A stretch of DNA of 64,000 nt. Origin: Streptomyces capillispiralis (GTDB taxonomy: Bacteria; Actinomycetota; Actinomycetes; Streptomycetales; Streptomycetaceae). Under the pieces are notes generated by a model. The model was given only the letters and a program-made list of their open reading frames with translations, did no database searches and was not told where the DNA came from. The translations under genes were made by a program, and so were the position numbers. Positions within the stretch are counted from its first letter, which is position 1. Every line of letters starts with the position of its first letter. The stretch is from positions 1,488,001 to 1,552,000 of the forward strand of contig NZ_VIWV01000001.1 in assembly GCF_007829875.1 (NCBI RefSeq). Direction: 5' to 3'. This document shows, one piece after another, positions 27,517 through 36,427 of this stretch.

Positions 27517-28406
27517 TACGCGGCCCCCTCCGTGATGCGGTGGGCGCCGCGGTACGACTCCCAGGTCCAGGTCAGGGTGCGGCGGGCCATCACGCCGACC
27601 GCGTGGCGGCGGTAGGCCGCGGTGCCGCGGACGTCGTCGATCGGGTTGCAGGCGGCGGCGCACAGGGCCGCGAACTGCTTGGCCACCGACGGGGTGACGA
27701 TCTTCCCGTTGTCCCAGAAGCCGCCCTCCTCCAGTGCCGCGTTCAGGAACTCCTCGGCGGCCCGGGCCCGGATCGGCGTCGGGGCGGCGGAGCCGATGCC
27801 CGTCCGCACCGTCCGCGTCCCGGGGTGCAGGGCGAGACCGAAGGCGCACACGGCGATGACCATGGCGTTGCGGGTGCCGACCTTGGAGTACTGCTGCGGG
27901 CCGTCCGCCTTCTTGATGTGGATGGCGCGAATCAGCTCGTCGGGCGCCAGCGCGTTGCGCTTCACGCCGGTGTAGAAGTCGTCGATGGGGATGCGGCGCG
28001 CTCCGCGCACCGACTCGACCTCCACCTCGGCGCCGGCGGCGAGCAGCGCCGGGTGGGCGTCGCCGGCCGGGGAGGCGGTGCCGAGGTTGCCGCCGACGCC
28101 GCCGCGGTTGCGGATCTGCGGGGAGGCGACCGTGTGGGAGGCGAGGGCGAGCCCCGGCAGTTCGGCCCGCAGATGCTCCATGATCTGCGCGTACGGAACG
28201 GAGGCCCCGAGCCGCACTCCGTCCTCGCCGACCTCCCACGCGGCGAGGTCGCCGATGCGGTTCAGGTCCATCAGGTAGGCGGGCCGACGGTGATCGAAAT
28301 TGATCTCGACCATCACGTCGGTGCCACCCGCGATCGGGACAGCTGTGGGGTGCTCGGCCTTCGCGGCGAGCGCCTCCTCCCAGCTGGCGGGGCGAAGGAA
28401 GTCCAT
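27516..28406 (-). CDS. xdhA: Xanthine dehydrogenase, FAD-binding subunit
   Basis: 296 residues. FAD-binding domain of molybdenum hydroxylases: RPASWEEALAAKAEH, VPIAGGTDVMVEINF (FAD diphosphate loop), RNRGGVGGNLGTASPAGD (second FAD motif), DELIRAIHIKKADG, KVGTRNAMVIAVCAFG and the C-terminal CO-dehydrogenase flavoprotein domain. First gene of the operon; ATG 28406 has AAGAGAG upstream. Promoter in the shared 344-base divergent region with pucR. Confidence 0.93.
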
Positions 28407-28750
28407 GACCGGCTCTCTTCTTCGTCTCGTGAGGCGTGCGGATCGAGCCAATCCGTGTGCGGCGGTCCCGGCTCGTCGGTGTGCTTTCCACTCGGAGTGG
28501 GGCCAGTACACCGCCGTGTGCTCCCTGAGGGTCAGTCACGGAAACCATGAAGGAGTTGGCTGGCCAGCGAGGGCATCTTGTAGATTCGTATGAACGGAGG
28601 TCATCGGTAACCTCCCCACCTTCCTCCGGAAACGGAGCAGACGGTCCAGGAAACGGCCGACACCGCTGATCAGCCACCCCGCGGGCCCTCGCCGGAAGAT
28701 CCCTCCACGGTCCATCGTAGATATCGAGACAAGAAACGGCGGCGACGAGA
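28407..28750. promoter_or_regulatory. Divergent xdh/pucR control region with two dyads
   Basis: 344 bases without a gene. A perfect 13-base dyad CCACTC-G-GAGTGG lies at 28488-28500, about 90 bases from the xdh start, and a perfect 10-base palindrome GCTGGCCAGC at 28559-28568. AT-rich TTGTAGATTCGTATGAACGG at about 28578-28597 shares the CGTATGA core with the dyad near gcl. PucR or an IclR-type ureide regulator could bind here; inference. Confidence 0.5.
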
Positions 28751-30448
28751 ATGCGGCTGCGCGCACTGCTGGACACCGACGCGCTGGGCCTGAAGCTGCT
28801 CGGCGGCGAGGACGAGCTGGACCGCACGGTGCGCGGGGTGATGACGACCGACCTGAGGGACCCCAGCCGCTACCTCTCGGGCGGGGAACTGGTGCTCACC
28901 GGTCTGGCCTGGCGCCGGGGCGCCGCCGACTCCGAGCCGTTCGTACGGATCCTGGCGCAGGCCGGGGTGGCCGCCGTCGCGGCCGGTACGGCGGAGCTGG
29001 GCGACGTCCCCGACGACCTGGCCGTGGCCTGCGCCCGGCACCGGCTGCCGCTGTTCGCCGTGCACGAGTCGGTGGCCTTCGCGACCATCACCGAGCACGT
29101 GGTGCGGCAGGTCTCCGGCGAGCGCGCCGGAGACCTCGCGGCCGTGGTGGACCGGCACCGGCGGATGATGACCTCCGGTCCCGCGGGCGGCGGCCCCGAG
29201 GTGGTGCTCGACCTGCTCGGTTCCGACCTGGACCTGCGGGCCTGGGTGCTGTCGCCCGCCGGGCGGCTGATCGCCGGATCGGAGGGCGCCGCGTCCGGCG
29301 GGTCCGCCGGACCGCGGCCGGCGCTGCCCGCCGACGTGTGCGCGCGGCTCGCCGCGGAGCACCTGGCCGCCGCCCGCACCGGCCGGCGCGGACCGCACCG
29401 GGTCGCGCTGGGCCCGACCACGTACAGCCTCTTCCCGGTGCGCAGCAGCGGGCGCTCCGCGCCGGCGGCCCGGGACGTGCGCGAGACGGTGCTGTCGGAC
29501 TGGGTGCTGGCGGTGGAGGCGGATGCCGGTGACTGGGCCGAGGAGCGGCTGGACCTGCTGCACGGCGTCACCCAGCTGATCGCCGTGGAGCGGGACCGCC
29601 GGGACGCGGCGCGCACGGTGCGGCGCCGGCTGGCGCAGGAGGTGCTGGAGCTGGTGCAGAGCGGCGCCGCGCCCGCCGAGATCGCGGCGCGGCTGCGGGT
29701 CGCCGCGCCGGTGCTGCTGCCCGGGCTCGGGACCGCGCCGCACTGGCAGGTGGTGGTGGCCCGCGTCGACTGGGACGGCGGCGAGGTCGAGGGCGGGCCC
29801 GTGGCGCAGGCGCTGCTGGAGGAGATCCTGGTCGACCCCGACGCGACCGGACCCGAGCAGTCCGACCGCATCGCGGTCGCGCACACCGGGGACGAGGCGA
29901 TCGCGCTGGTGCCGCTGCCCTCGGTGACCGGCGAGCACGACGGCACCGGCGCGGGAGTCGTCGCCGAGGCGCTGCTGGACTCCGTACGCGACCCGCTCAC
30001 GGCCGGTCTGGACGACGACGGGCGGCTCACCCTCGGCGTCTCCGCCGCCGTGCACTCGGCGGAGGGCCTGCGCGGGGCGCTGGAGGAGGCACGGCACGCG
30101 CGGCGGGTGGCCGCGGCCCGCCAGGGCCGGGTCTGCGCGGCCGGCCACCAGGAACTCGCCTCGCACGTCCTGCTGCTCCCGTTCGTCCCCGACGACGTAC
30201 GGCGCGCCTTCACCGCGCGGCTGCTCGACCCCCTGCGGGACTACGACCGCCGCCACCGGGCCGAGCTGATCCCCACCCTGGAGGCGTTCCTCGCCTGCGA
30301 CGGCTCCTGGACCCGCTGCGCGTCCCGCCTCCACCTGCACGTCAACACGCTGCGCTACCGCGTCGGGCGGATCGAGCAGTTGACGAGCCGTGACCTGTCG
30401 CGGCTGGAGGACAAGCTGGACTTCTTCCTGGCCCTGCGCATGAGCTGA
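28751..30448 (+). CDS. pucR: PucR-family transcriptional regulator of purine catabolism
   Basis: 565 residues. N-terminal purine catabolism sensor domain (MRLRALLDTDALGLKLLGG, VRGVMTTDLRDPSRYLSGGE, AGVAAVAAGTAELGDVP), central GGDEF-like/CdaR region (about 280-450), and the C-terminal PucR helix-turn-helix (LEAFLACDGSWTRCASRL, HLHVNTLRYRVGRIEQLTSR). Family members control urate/allantoin genes in response to purine or nitrogen supply. Divergent from the xdh operon across 344 bases, so a role in xdh control is strongly suggested by position. Confidence 0.92.
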   Translation: MRLRALLDTDALGLKLLGGEDELDRTVRGVMTTDLRDPSRYLSGGELVLTGLAWRRGAADSEPFVRILAQAGVAAVAAGTAELGDVPDDLAVACARHRLPLFAVHESVAFATITEHVVRQVSGERAGDLAAVVDRHRRMMTSGPAGGGPEVVLDLLGSDLDLRAWVLSPAGRLIAGSEGAASGGSAGPRPALPADVCARLAAEHLAAARTGRRGPHRVALGPTTYSLFPVRSSGRSAPAARDVRETVLSDWVLAVEADAGDWAEERLDLLHGVTQLIAVERDRRDAARTVRRRLAQEVLELVQSGAAPAEIAARLRVAAPVLLPGLGTAPHWQVVVARVDWDGGEVEGGPVAQALLEEILVDPDATGPEQSDRIAVAHTGDEAIALVPLPSVTGEHDGTGAGVVAEALLDSVRDPLTAGLDDDGRLTLGVSAAVHSAEGLRGALEEARHARRVAAARQGRVCAAGHQELASHVLLLPFVPDDVRRAFTARLLDPLRDYDRRHRAELIPTLEAFLACDGSWTRCASRLHLHVNTLRYRVGRIEQLTSRDLSRLEDKLDFFLALRMS

Positions 30449-30495
30449 CCCCGCGCGGGTCGGCCACCGCGTCCGGATCCGCACCCCATGACTTT

Positions 30496-30509
30496 GTGAA
30501 ATCCTTCAC
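30496..30509. promoter_or_regulatory. Short dyad upstream of the TPR gene
   Basis: GTGAA-ATCC-TTCAC, about 85 bases before the TPR start in an otherwise AT-richer patch (GACTTTGTGAAATCCTTCAC). May be an operator or a small hairpin. Confidence 0.3.
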
Positions 30510-30592
30510 CCACCCTCTTGGCCGGGCCCCGTGGTTCGTGCTGAGATGCGGCCACCACTCAACAGCTCGATGGCGTGCTCGGGGAGGGCAAC

Positions 30593-31375
30593 GTGGCGCA
30601 TACCGCCATGTCCGGTGACGGAACGACCGCCGATGACGATCCCCTCCAGACGGCGGTGTGGCGGCTGCGCTCCCGCGCCTGCTGGGCGGACGCCGCCGCG
30701 CTGCTCGAACCCGCCTCGCCGGACGCGGCCCTGCAGCGGGCGTCGCTGCTGGTGGAGCGGTGCCTCTACACCGAGGCGGGCTGGGAGGAGGCCGAGGACG
30801 CGCTGCGTACGGCGGAGGCGCTGGCGCACAGCGACGACGACCGGGGCGCCGCCGCTTGTGAACGCGGGTACCTGGCCTACGCCGCCACCCTGTTCGGCGT
30901 GCGCGACCGGGCCGACGAGGCGCGGGCCGCGCTCGGGCGGGCGGCGGCGCTGCTGCCGCCGGGGGCGGCGGGGCGGGCGCTGCTGGACTTCCGGCGCGGG
31001 CTGATCGCGGAGAACCTCACCCGGTCCCCGCAAGCGGCGCGGGCCGCCTACCGGCGCGCCCACGCGGGCGCCACCGCGCACGCCGACCCGCTGCTGCTCT
31101 CCGGGACCTGGCGCCATCTGGCCGGACTGGCGCTACGGGAGGGGGAGTTGGCGGAGGCGCGGCACGGCTTCGCCGAATCCCTGCGGATCCGCGAGGAGTT
31201 GGGCTATCTCGTCGGCACGGCGCCGGCCCTGGTCTCCCTCGCCGACACGGAGACCGAGCCCGAGGCGTCCCGGCTGCGCGACGAGGCGCGCCGCCTGTTC
31301 CGCCTCCTGGGCGGCGTCCCCACCTGGCTGTCCCGCCACCTCACCCCACCGGCCCCGGGCGCGGCCACGGCCTAG
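30593..31375 (+). CDS. Tetratricopeptide-repeat-like helical protein
   Basis: 260 residues from GTG 30593, with GGGGAGG five bases upstream; ATG 30608 is a possible alternative. Composed of Ala/Arg/Leu helical pairs in which residues follow TPR spacing (RACWADAAALLEP, AGWEEAEDALRTAEALAH, ARAALGRAAALLPP, LAEARHGFAESLRIREELG). No enzymatic motif or signal peptide. Likely a cytoplasmic protein-protein adaptor. Stands alone, downstream of pucR but with its own promoter-like region. Confidence 0.75.
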   Translation: MAHTAMSGDGTTADDDPLQTAVWRLRSRACWADAAALLEPASPDAALQRASLLVERCLYTEAGWEEAEDALRTAEALAHSDDDRGAAACERGYLAYAATLFGVRDRADEARAALGRAAALLPPGAAGRALLDFRRGLIAENLTRSPQAARAAYRRAHAGATAHADPLLLSGTWRHLAGLALREGELAEARHGFAESLRIREELGYLVGTAPALVSLADTETEPEASRLRDEARRLFRLLGGVPTWLSRHLTPPAPGAATA

Positions 31376-31413
31376 CGAGGGCGGCCGCACGCCCTCACCG
31401 GGCGGAACGGCCG

Positions 31414-31453
31414 CCCCACGCCGGTCACCCCACGCCGGTCACCCCACGCCGGC
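31414..31453. repeat. 14-base direct repeats, three copies
   Basis: ccccacgccggtca twice exactly, then ccccacgccggc, in the intergenic region after the TPR gene. No gene overlaps. Confidence 0.8.
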
Positions 31454-31562
31454 TGCCCGGCGTCGACACCCCCGCCGCGGCGGCCCCGCGCGCGGCGGGC
31501 TCGATCAGGCGCCCCGAACGGACAGCCGCGCCCCCTCCGTGCGGCCCCCGTCACGGTGCCCG

Positions 31563-31620
31563 GTTCAGGCCGACCTGTTCAGGCCGATCTGTTCAGGCCG
31601 CCCCCGTTCAGGCCGCCCCG
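31563..31620. repeat. Four 14-15 base direct repeats ending in the gntR stop
   Basis: gttcaggccg followed by acct, atct, ccccc and ccccg. The last copy includes the stop codon of the GntR gene, so the array extends from coding into intergenic sequence. Confidence 0.8.
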
Positions 31621-32483
31621 GTGAAGTGCTCGCTCACCAGGGAGCGCACCACCTCGAGGTCGCCCGCGATCAGCGCGTCCAGCAGGGCGGTGTGCTCGTG
31701 GGCGTCGGCCACCAGTTCCGCCCGGCCGCGTGTCCCGGGGGTGCTGCCGACCAGGGGCCACTGGGCGCGGCGGTGCAGGTCCTCGGCGATGCGGACCAGC
31801 TGTTCGTTGCCGGCGAGGCCGAGCACCGCGCCGTGGAAGGCGCGGTCGGCCTCGGCGTAGGTGGCCCGGCAGCCGGAGGAGGCGGCGCGGACGGTGGCCT
31901 CGGCGAGGGGGCGCAGTTCGGCCCAGCGCGCGGCGGGCACCGTGCGCGCCAGCCGCAGCATCACCGGGACCTCGATCAGCGCCCGCACCTCGGCCAGCTC
32001 GGCCAGTTCCCGCGCGCCCCGCTCGACGACGCGGAACCCGCGGTTCGGCACGACCTCGACCGCGCCCTCCAGGGTGAGCTGCTGCATGGCCTCGCGCACG
32101 GGCGTCGCGGAGACGCCGAACCGCTCGGCGAGCACCGGCGCCGAGTACACCTCGCCGGGGCTCAGGTCGCCCGTCACCAGCGCGGTGCGCAGGGCGGCGA
32201 GGATCTGGCCGCGCACGGAGGACCGCTGGACGGCGGGCCGGGCGGGGCGGGGGGCGGGTTCGCCGTGCGTGTGCTCGCCGCGCGCGGTCCCGCCCTCGGC
32301 GTCGTGCGGCCCGCCGCGCCGCCGGTCGCACTCGGCGTTCAGAGGCCGGTCCGCGTCCCGGGGCCGGTCCGCGTCCTGGGCCGTCGGCTGGGCGGGCACC
32401 CGGAAGCGGCCCCGGGCGGCCTCGCCGGCCGGGCCGGTCGCGGCGTTCCCCGTCCAGGCGGAGCCCTGCGTGCCCTGCTTCAC
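31608..32483 (-). CDS. GntR-family (FCD subgroup) transcriptional regulator
   Basis: 291 residues from GTG 32483 (AGGAGG six bases upstream). Residues ~88-160 form the winged helix (VRGQILAALRTALVTGDLSPG, LAERFGVSATPVREAMQQL), and the C-terminal all-helical FCD domain binds an effector (EVRALIEVPVMLRLAR, DRAFHGAVLGLAGNEQLV, DAHEHTALLDALIAGDLEVV) with His/Asp metal positions. An 85-residue disordered Pro/Arg/Asp-rich N-terminal extension is atypical. Next to, and divergent from, the FhuF-like gene; its effector is unknown. Confidence 0.9.
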   Translation of the reverse strand: MKQGTQGSAWTGNAATGPAGEAARGRFRVPAQPTAQDADRPRDADRPLNAECDRRRGGPHDAEGGTARGEHTHGEPAPRPARPAVQRSSVRGQILAALRTALVTGDLSPGEVYSAPVLAERFGVSATPVREAMQQLTLEGAVEVVPNRGFRVVERGARELAELAEVRALIEVPVMLRLARTVPAARWAELRPLAEATVRAASSGCRATYAEADRAFHGAVLGLAGNEQLVRIAEDLHRRAQWPLVGSTPGTRGRAELVADAHEHTALLDALIAGDLEVVRSLVSEHFTGAA

Positions 32484-32594
32484 AAGGTCCTCCTGCGGAC
32501 GTGTCGGTACTTGGGGTCATTACGGCGGGTTGTCACCTGTCCGTCAAGCACCCTAAGCGCATCGGACGCCAGTTCACATTTCCCCGATCTTGGG

Positions 32595-32613
32595 TAAGGT
32601 GAGCCTTACCTTT
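32595..32613. promoter_or_regulatory. Iron box (DtxR/DmdR/IdeR-type operator)
   Basis: TAAGGTGAGCCTTACCTTT matches the 19-base TTAGGTTAGGCTAACCTAA consensus at 13 of 19 positions including both AGGT/ACCT half-sites. It sits 40 bases before the FhuF-like start, placed to repress it when iron is plentiful. Confidence 0.75.
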
Positions 32614-32650
32614 TATCGGTCGGCTCCTCACAACGTGAATGGGTGGTCCC

Positions 32651-33535
32651 ATGCCTGTGCCCGGTTCGGTCGTCGCGGACGCGTACGCCCGTCTGGCGGA
32701 GGCCTTCCCCGCGATGGCCGTCACCGAGGTCGGCGCCGGCGAGGCGATGCCCCGGGGCGGCGGCTGGGTCGCCGCGTCGGAGCTCGCCGAGGGCGGGACC
32801 GGCCTGGAGGCGTTCCTCACCTGGGACGACACCCAGGTGCTGCGGGACTACGGGCAGCGGGGCCGCCCGGACGTGATCGCCAGCTTCGGTCTGCACCGCT
32901 ACGCATGGCCCGCCTGCCTGCTGATCACCGTGCCGTGGTTCCTGCGCCGCCGGGTGCCGCACTACCCCGTGACGCACGTCTCGTTCGACCGCACCGCCCC
33001 CGGCCTGGCCGTGGGCCGCTTCGCCGTGCGGCCGGACGGCTTCTCCTGCCTGCCCGACGACCCCGCCGCCGCCCTGCCCGGCGCCCGCGTGGTGCCCGAC
33101 GAGGAGGCGCTGCGGGCGGAGGTGCGCGCGGCGGTCGCCCAGCACCTCGAACCGGTCCTGGGCGGTTTCGGCCCGCGGATGCGGCGGCGCGGCCGGGCGC
33201 TGTGGGGCATGGCGACCGACGAGATCGTGGAGAGCCTGCGGTACGTCTCCCAGCTGCTCGGCGAGGAGGAGCGCGGGCTGCGGGAGCTGGAGCTGCTGCT
33301 GCCGGGCGCGACCAAGCCGTACGTGGGCGCGGCCGCCTTCCGCCGGCCGGCCGGACCCGACGGCGAGCCGGCCGCCGTCACCCGGGAGCGGGTCAGCTGC
33401 TGCATGTTCTACACCCTGCGTCCGGAGGACGTCTGCGCCACCTGCCCGCGCACCTGCGCCACCGGGCGGACGCCGGCCGCGACGGCCGGGACGGCCACCG
33501 TACGGACCGGCGAGCTGGTCGCGCAGGCGAGTTGA
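32651..33535 (+). CDS. FhuF-like ferric siderophore reductase (2Fe-2S)
   Basis: 294 residues (ATG 32639, four codons upstream, is an alternative start). The C-terminus has the 2Fe-2S binding pattern of ferric iron reductases: adjacent Cys pair in RVSCCMFYTL then a CxxC in DVCATCPRTC. The middle has YAWPACLLITVPWFL and HVSFDRTAPGLAVGRF, as in siderophore-iron reductases. It releases iron from imported ferric siderophores by reduction in the cytoplasm. Iron regulation is supported by the adjacent iron box. No transporter genes lie next to it. Confidence 0.9.
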   Translation: MPVPGSVVADAYARLAEAFPAMAVTEVGAGEAMPRGGGWVAASELAEGGTGLEAFLTWDDTQVLRDYGQRGRPDVIASFGLHRYAWPACLLITVPWFLRRRVPHYPVTHVSFDRTAPGLAVGRFAVRPDGFSCLPDDPAAALPGARVVPDEEALRAEVRAAVAQHLEPVLGGFGPRMRRRGRALWGMATDEIVESLRYVSQLLGEEERGLRELELLLPGATKPYVGAAAFRRPAGPDGEPAAVTRERVSCCMFYTLRPEDVCATCPRTCATGRTPAATAGTATVRTGELVAQAS

Positions 33536-33839
33536 CACCCCGTCGGACATCGGCACCTCCTTTCACACCGTAAGATCATCCGGTGAGCACGCCACAGAGG
33601 TAACGGGTGATTCACAATTCCCTCACCTCTCACGGGAACTTTCCGTGGAACCACCCGTACGGGTAGTCTTATTCGAACTCAACTCCCGCCCCTCATGCGG
33701 CAGTTCGAGCAGATCGTCGCCCCGGGACTCCCCCTCGCCCCTCCTTGGCGGCGTCTTGCCCCGAAACCCCCTGAGGGCCGCCGGGAGTGGGCCACTATGG
33801 CGGGCGTTACGCCCTATCCCAATGCAAGGGACCCCTTAG
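33536..33839 (+). promoter_or_regulatory. Intergenic region upstream of DUF2637 gene, with two dyads
   Basis: 304 bases. A perfect 12-base palindrome ACCCGTACGGGT at 33653-33664, and a hairpin CACGGGAA-CT-TTCCGTG overlapping 33632-33648 in which arms match except one unpaired base. Followed by GTCTTATTCGAACTC, AT-richer than its flanks and probably the promoter. No gene seen. Confidence 0.45.
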
Positions 33840-34877
33840 ATGAGACTGACCGACATATCGCTGAACTGGCTGCTTCCGGGCGCCGTGCTGCTCCTGGGCA
33901 TGCTGGCGGCGGTGGCGGTGCTGGCGCGCGGCAAGCGCTCCTCGGTCAAGGACACACGTGCCGAGGACTCGTGGGAGCGCAGCGAGGAGCGCCGCAGGCG
34001 CAAGGAGGCCCTCTACGGCACCGTCTCCTACGTCCTGCTGTTCTGTTGCGCGGCGGTGGCCGCCGCGCTCTCCTTCCACGGACTGGTCGGCTTCGGCGAG
34101 CAGAACCTCGGACTGTCCGGCGGCTGGCAGTACCTCGTCCCCTTCGGCCTGGACGGCGCCGCGATGTTCTGCTCGGTGCTCGCCGTGCGCGAGGCCAGCC
34201 ACGGTGACGCGGCCCTCGGCTCGCGCATACTCGTGTGGACGTTCGCCTTCGCCGCCGCCTGGTTCAACTGGGTGCACGCGCCGCGGGGCATCGGCCACGA
34301 CGGCGCGCCGCACTTCTTCGCGGGCATGTCGCTGTCGGCGGCGGTGCTGTTCGACCGCGCGCTGAAGCAGACCCGCCGGGCCGCCCTGCGGGAACAGGGC
34401 CTGGTTCCGCGTCCGTTGCCGCAGATCCGGATCGTCCGCTGGCTGCGCGCCCCCCGGGAGACGTACCGCGCCTGGTCGCTGATGCTGCTGGAGGGCGTGC
34501 GCAGCCTCGACGAGGCGGTCGAGGAAGTGCGCGAGGACAAGATCCGCAAGGACGAGGCCAAGCAGCGCCGGCGCGACCAGCAGCGCGTGGAGCGGGCCCG
34601 GGCGAAGGCGATCAGCCGGGGCCACCGGGGTTTCGTGGGCCGCGGCGGACGCGAGCTGGAGGCTCCGACCGTGGAGCGCGGCTCCGACATGGTGTCCGCG
34701 GAGCCTGCCATAGCGGCGGAGGCCCTGCCCGTCCGCGCGCGTCCCTCCCTGCAGCCGGTGCGCACCGGCGCTGACCCGATGACCGTCGACCTCACCGCCG
34801 AGGACGACACCCAGGCCCTGCCGCGCCTGGACTCCCTGGAGCGCAAGCTCAAGGACCTGGAGCAGCAGTTCGGCTGA
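33840..34877 (+). CDS. DUF2637 multi-pass membrane protein
   Basis: 345 residues. Hydrophobic helices near residues 9-30, 62-85, 95-116, 126-146 and 153-170 (LLPGAVLLLGMLAAVAVLA, VSYVLLFCCAAVAAALSFHG, WQYLVPFGLDGAAMFCSVLA, WTFAFAAAWFNWVHAPRG), followed by an ~180-residue highly charged cytoplasmic tail with a helical region rich in Lys/Arg/Glu (RSLDEAVEEVREDKIRKDEA) and a C-terminal leucine-heptad coiled coil. DUF2637 proteins are found in Streptomyces and on actinobacterial plasmids, often near DNA-transfer genes, but function is unknown. Followed by a strong bidirectional terminator. Confidence 0.85.
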   Translation: MRLTDISLNWLLPGAVLLLGMLAAVAVLARGKRSSVKDTRAEDSWERSEERRRRKEALYGTVSYVLLFCCAAVAAALSFHGLVGFGEQNLGLSGGWQYLVPFGLDGAAMFCSVLAVREASHGDAALGSRILVWTFAFAAAWFNWVHAPRGIGHDGAPHFFAGMSLSAAVLFDRALKQTRRAALREQGLVPRPLPQIRIVRWLRAPRETYRAWSLMLLEGVRSLDEAVEEVREDKIRKDEAKQRRRDQQRVERARAKAISRGHRGFVGRGGRELEAPTVERGSDMVSAEPAIAAEALPVRARPSLQPVRTGADPMTVDLTAEDDTQALPRLDSLERKLKDLEQQFG

Positions 34878-34910
34878 CGCCTCGCCGGGCACACGACGAG
34901 GTGCGTACCA

Positions 34911-34951
34911 CGGGACGGGGTGCGGTCCGCCAGGGACCGCACCCCGTCCCG
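34911..34951. terminator. 18-base-stem bidirectional terminator
   Basis: CGGGACGGGGTGCGGTCC (34911-34928) pairs perfectly with GGACCGCACCCCGTCCCG (34934-34951), five-base loop. Lies between the convergent DUF2637 and HATPase genes. Confidence 0.92.
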
Positions 34952-34967
34952 TTGGCGTACGTACGCC

Positions 34968-35369
34968 TCAGGCGGCGGCGTCCGCGTCGAGTTCGAACCA
35001 GACGGACTTGCCCACCCCGTGCTTCCTGATCCCCCACCCGTCGGCGAGGGACTCCACCAGCACCAGACCCCGCCCGTGCGTACCGTCGGCGCACGGTACG
35101 CGCGGCCGGGGCTCACCGGCCACGAAGTCCCGCACCTCCACCCGTAGTCCGCCCGGCCCGACGGTGGCCGTCAGGACCGCCTCGTGGTCGGTGTGGACGA
35201 GCGCGTTGGTGACGAGCTCGCTCGTCAGCAGCTCCGCCACCTCCGACCGCTCCGTACTGCCCCAGTCCCTGAGCAGTTCCCGCAGTGCCCTGCGGGACTC
35301 GGGCACCGCGCGCAGATCCGCCCGCCCCAGTGTGCGTTTCAGCTGTGCCGCCGACACCTGACTCTTCAT
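34968..35369 (-). CDS. Anti-sigma-type HATPase_c ATP-binding protein
   Basis: 133 residues. N-box SELVTNALVH, G1-like LRVEVRDFVAGEP and G2 GTHGRGLVLVESLADGWG are those of the RsbW/SpoIIAB-like histidine-kinase-type ATPases that sequester sigma or anti-anti-sigma factors; many Streptomyces copies are orphan. No kinase His is present. ATG 35369. No sigma or antagonist gene is adjacent, so its partner is unknown. Confidence 0.9.
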   Translation of the reverse strand: MKSQVSAAQLKRTLGRADLRAVPESRRALRELLRDWGSTERSEVAELLTSELVTNALVHTDHEAVLTATVGPGGLRVEVRDFVAGEPRPRVPCADGTHGRGLVLVESLADGWGIRKHGVGKSVWFELDADAAA

Positions 35370-35512
35370 GGCCCCCGCCCGCGTGCCGATGCCGATTCCC
35401 CCTGCTGGTCGAACAGGTACACGGGAATGCTTGCCCCGTCACCCACGCGGCAGTCATGTCCAACCGTCAACGACCGGTTCTTGGCCGAAGTGCAGGGGCC
35501 ACACAAGCGTGC

Positions 35513-35552
35513 GGGGCCGTCCTCCCGACCCCCGTGGCGAGAGGACGACCCC
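35513..35552 (-). terminator. Hairpin terminator after the secreted protein gene
   Basis: GGGGCCGTCCTC (35513-35524) against GAGGACGACCCC (35541-35552), 12-base arms with one C/A mismatch, 24 bases past the stop of the 35576-36196 gene. Confidence 0.6.
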
Positions 35553-35575
35553 GGCTTTCGCGGTGGTCGTGCGGT

Positions 35576-36196
35576 TCAGTGGAGCTTCGCGACGGCCTTC
35601 GTCGTCGTCTTCCTGAAGGCGGCGACCGGGGCGTCGTCGAAGTCGCCCATCTGCCCCCAGCCGACGACGGTCACCGTCCCGCCGTCGCGTCCCACCGACA
35701 GCAGGTGGACGTCCGTGGCACCCCAGGAGGTCGTGGTGTGCAGTCCGCGCACCCGCGCGCCCTCCTCGACCGGCAGCGCGCCGAAGTAGCGGCCCTCGGC
35801 CTCGGTCTCCGGGTCGGACTGCTCGATCCTCTCGGCGCAGGAGCGGATCTCCTCGTCCAGCAGGGCGGCCAGCGCCTTGCCCTGGGCGGGGGAACCGGTG
35901 ACGACGGTGACCTGTACGGCGCCCGTGTCCAGGTCGGTGTGGAAGACGCGGTGCCGGTAGTCGTGGGCCGGTACGCCCTCGCCCAGGCAGAAGGCGAGTT
36001 CGGCCGGGAAGCCGTCGGTGACCGGGCCCGCCGTCCAGGAGGACGAGGGGTGCGGCGGCAGTTCCGCGGCCGTGAGGAACGCGGGTGGGGCGGTCCGCTG
36101 CGGCGCGGCACCGGCCGGCGCGGTGAGCGCCGTTCCGGCCGCGAGGGCGGCGACGGTGAGCGCGGCGAGTGCGGCGGCCCGGGTGCGCTTGGGCAT
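35576..36196 (-). CDS. Secreted protein of unknown function
   Basis: 206 residues with a signal peptide: MPKRTRAAALAALTVAALAAG and a cleavage near AGA-AP at residue 31. The rest includes two Cys (AFCLGEG, IRSCAER) that could form a disulfide. The phrases FLTAAELPPHPSSSW and TTTSWGATDVHLLSVGRDG suggest an actinobacterial extracytoplasmic family without an enzymatic motif I can identify. Divergent from the HTH membrane protein. Likely exported or cell-wall associated. Confidence 0.7.
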   Translation of the reverse strand: MPKRTRAAALAALTVAALAAGTALTAPAGAAPQRTAPPAFLTAAELPPHPSSSWTAGPVTDGFPAELAFCLGEGVPAHDYRHRVFHTDLDTGAVQVTVVTGSPAQGKALAALLDEEIRSCAERIEQSDPETEAEGRYFGALPVEEGARVRGLHTTTSWGATDVHLLSVGRDGGTVTVVGWGQMGDFDDAPVAAFRKTTTKAVAKLH

Positions 36197-36427
36197 GGAT
36201 GTCCCCCGTGAGGTGTGCGTGATGGAATGGCGAAGCGGTGCGCCGCGCCGGCCGGACCCGTCCTCGCGGTGGCCGCCGGGGCGGTGCCAAGAGCATCGGC
36301 CGTCCCGGGAGACGACCGCAAGCACGATCGGCACATCCGCCGGCATGGAACCATCCCAGGCCGTCTGACGTGCAGGTATACGGGGTGCCTGGGATACCGT
36401 CCCGGGCCGGTTCGCAACGGGTGCGGG

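Noticed and set aside
28578..28597. TTCGTATGAA as a perfect palindromic operator
   Set aside because: Arms match only three bases on each side; not a true palindrome, so only the shared core with gcl upstream is mentioned.
32606..33556. Antisense ORF to the FhuF-like gene preceded by AAAGGAGGTG
   Set aside because: The ribosome-site match is striking, but the frame is antisense throughout and its third codon position aligns with the first position of the real gene; no homology was recognised. Treated as coincidence.
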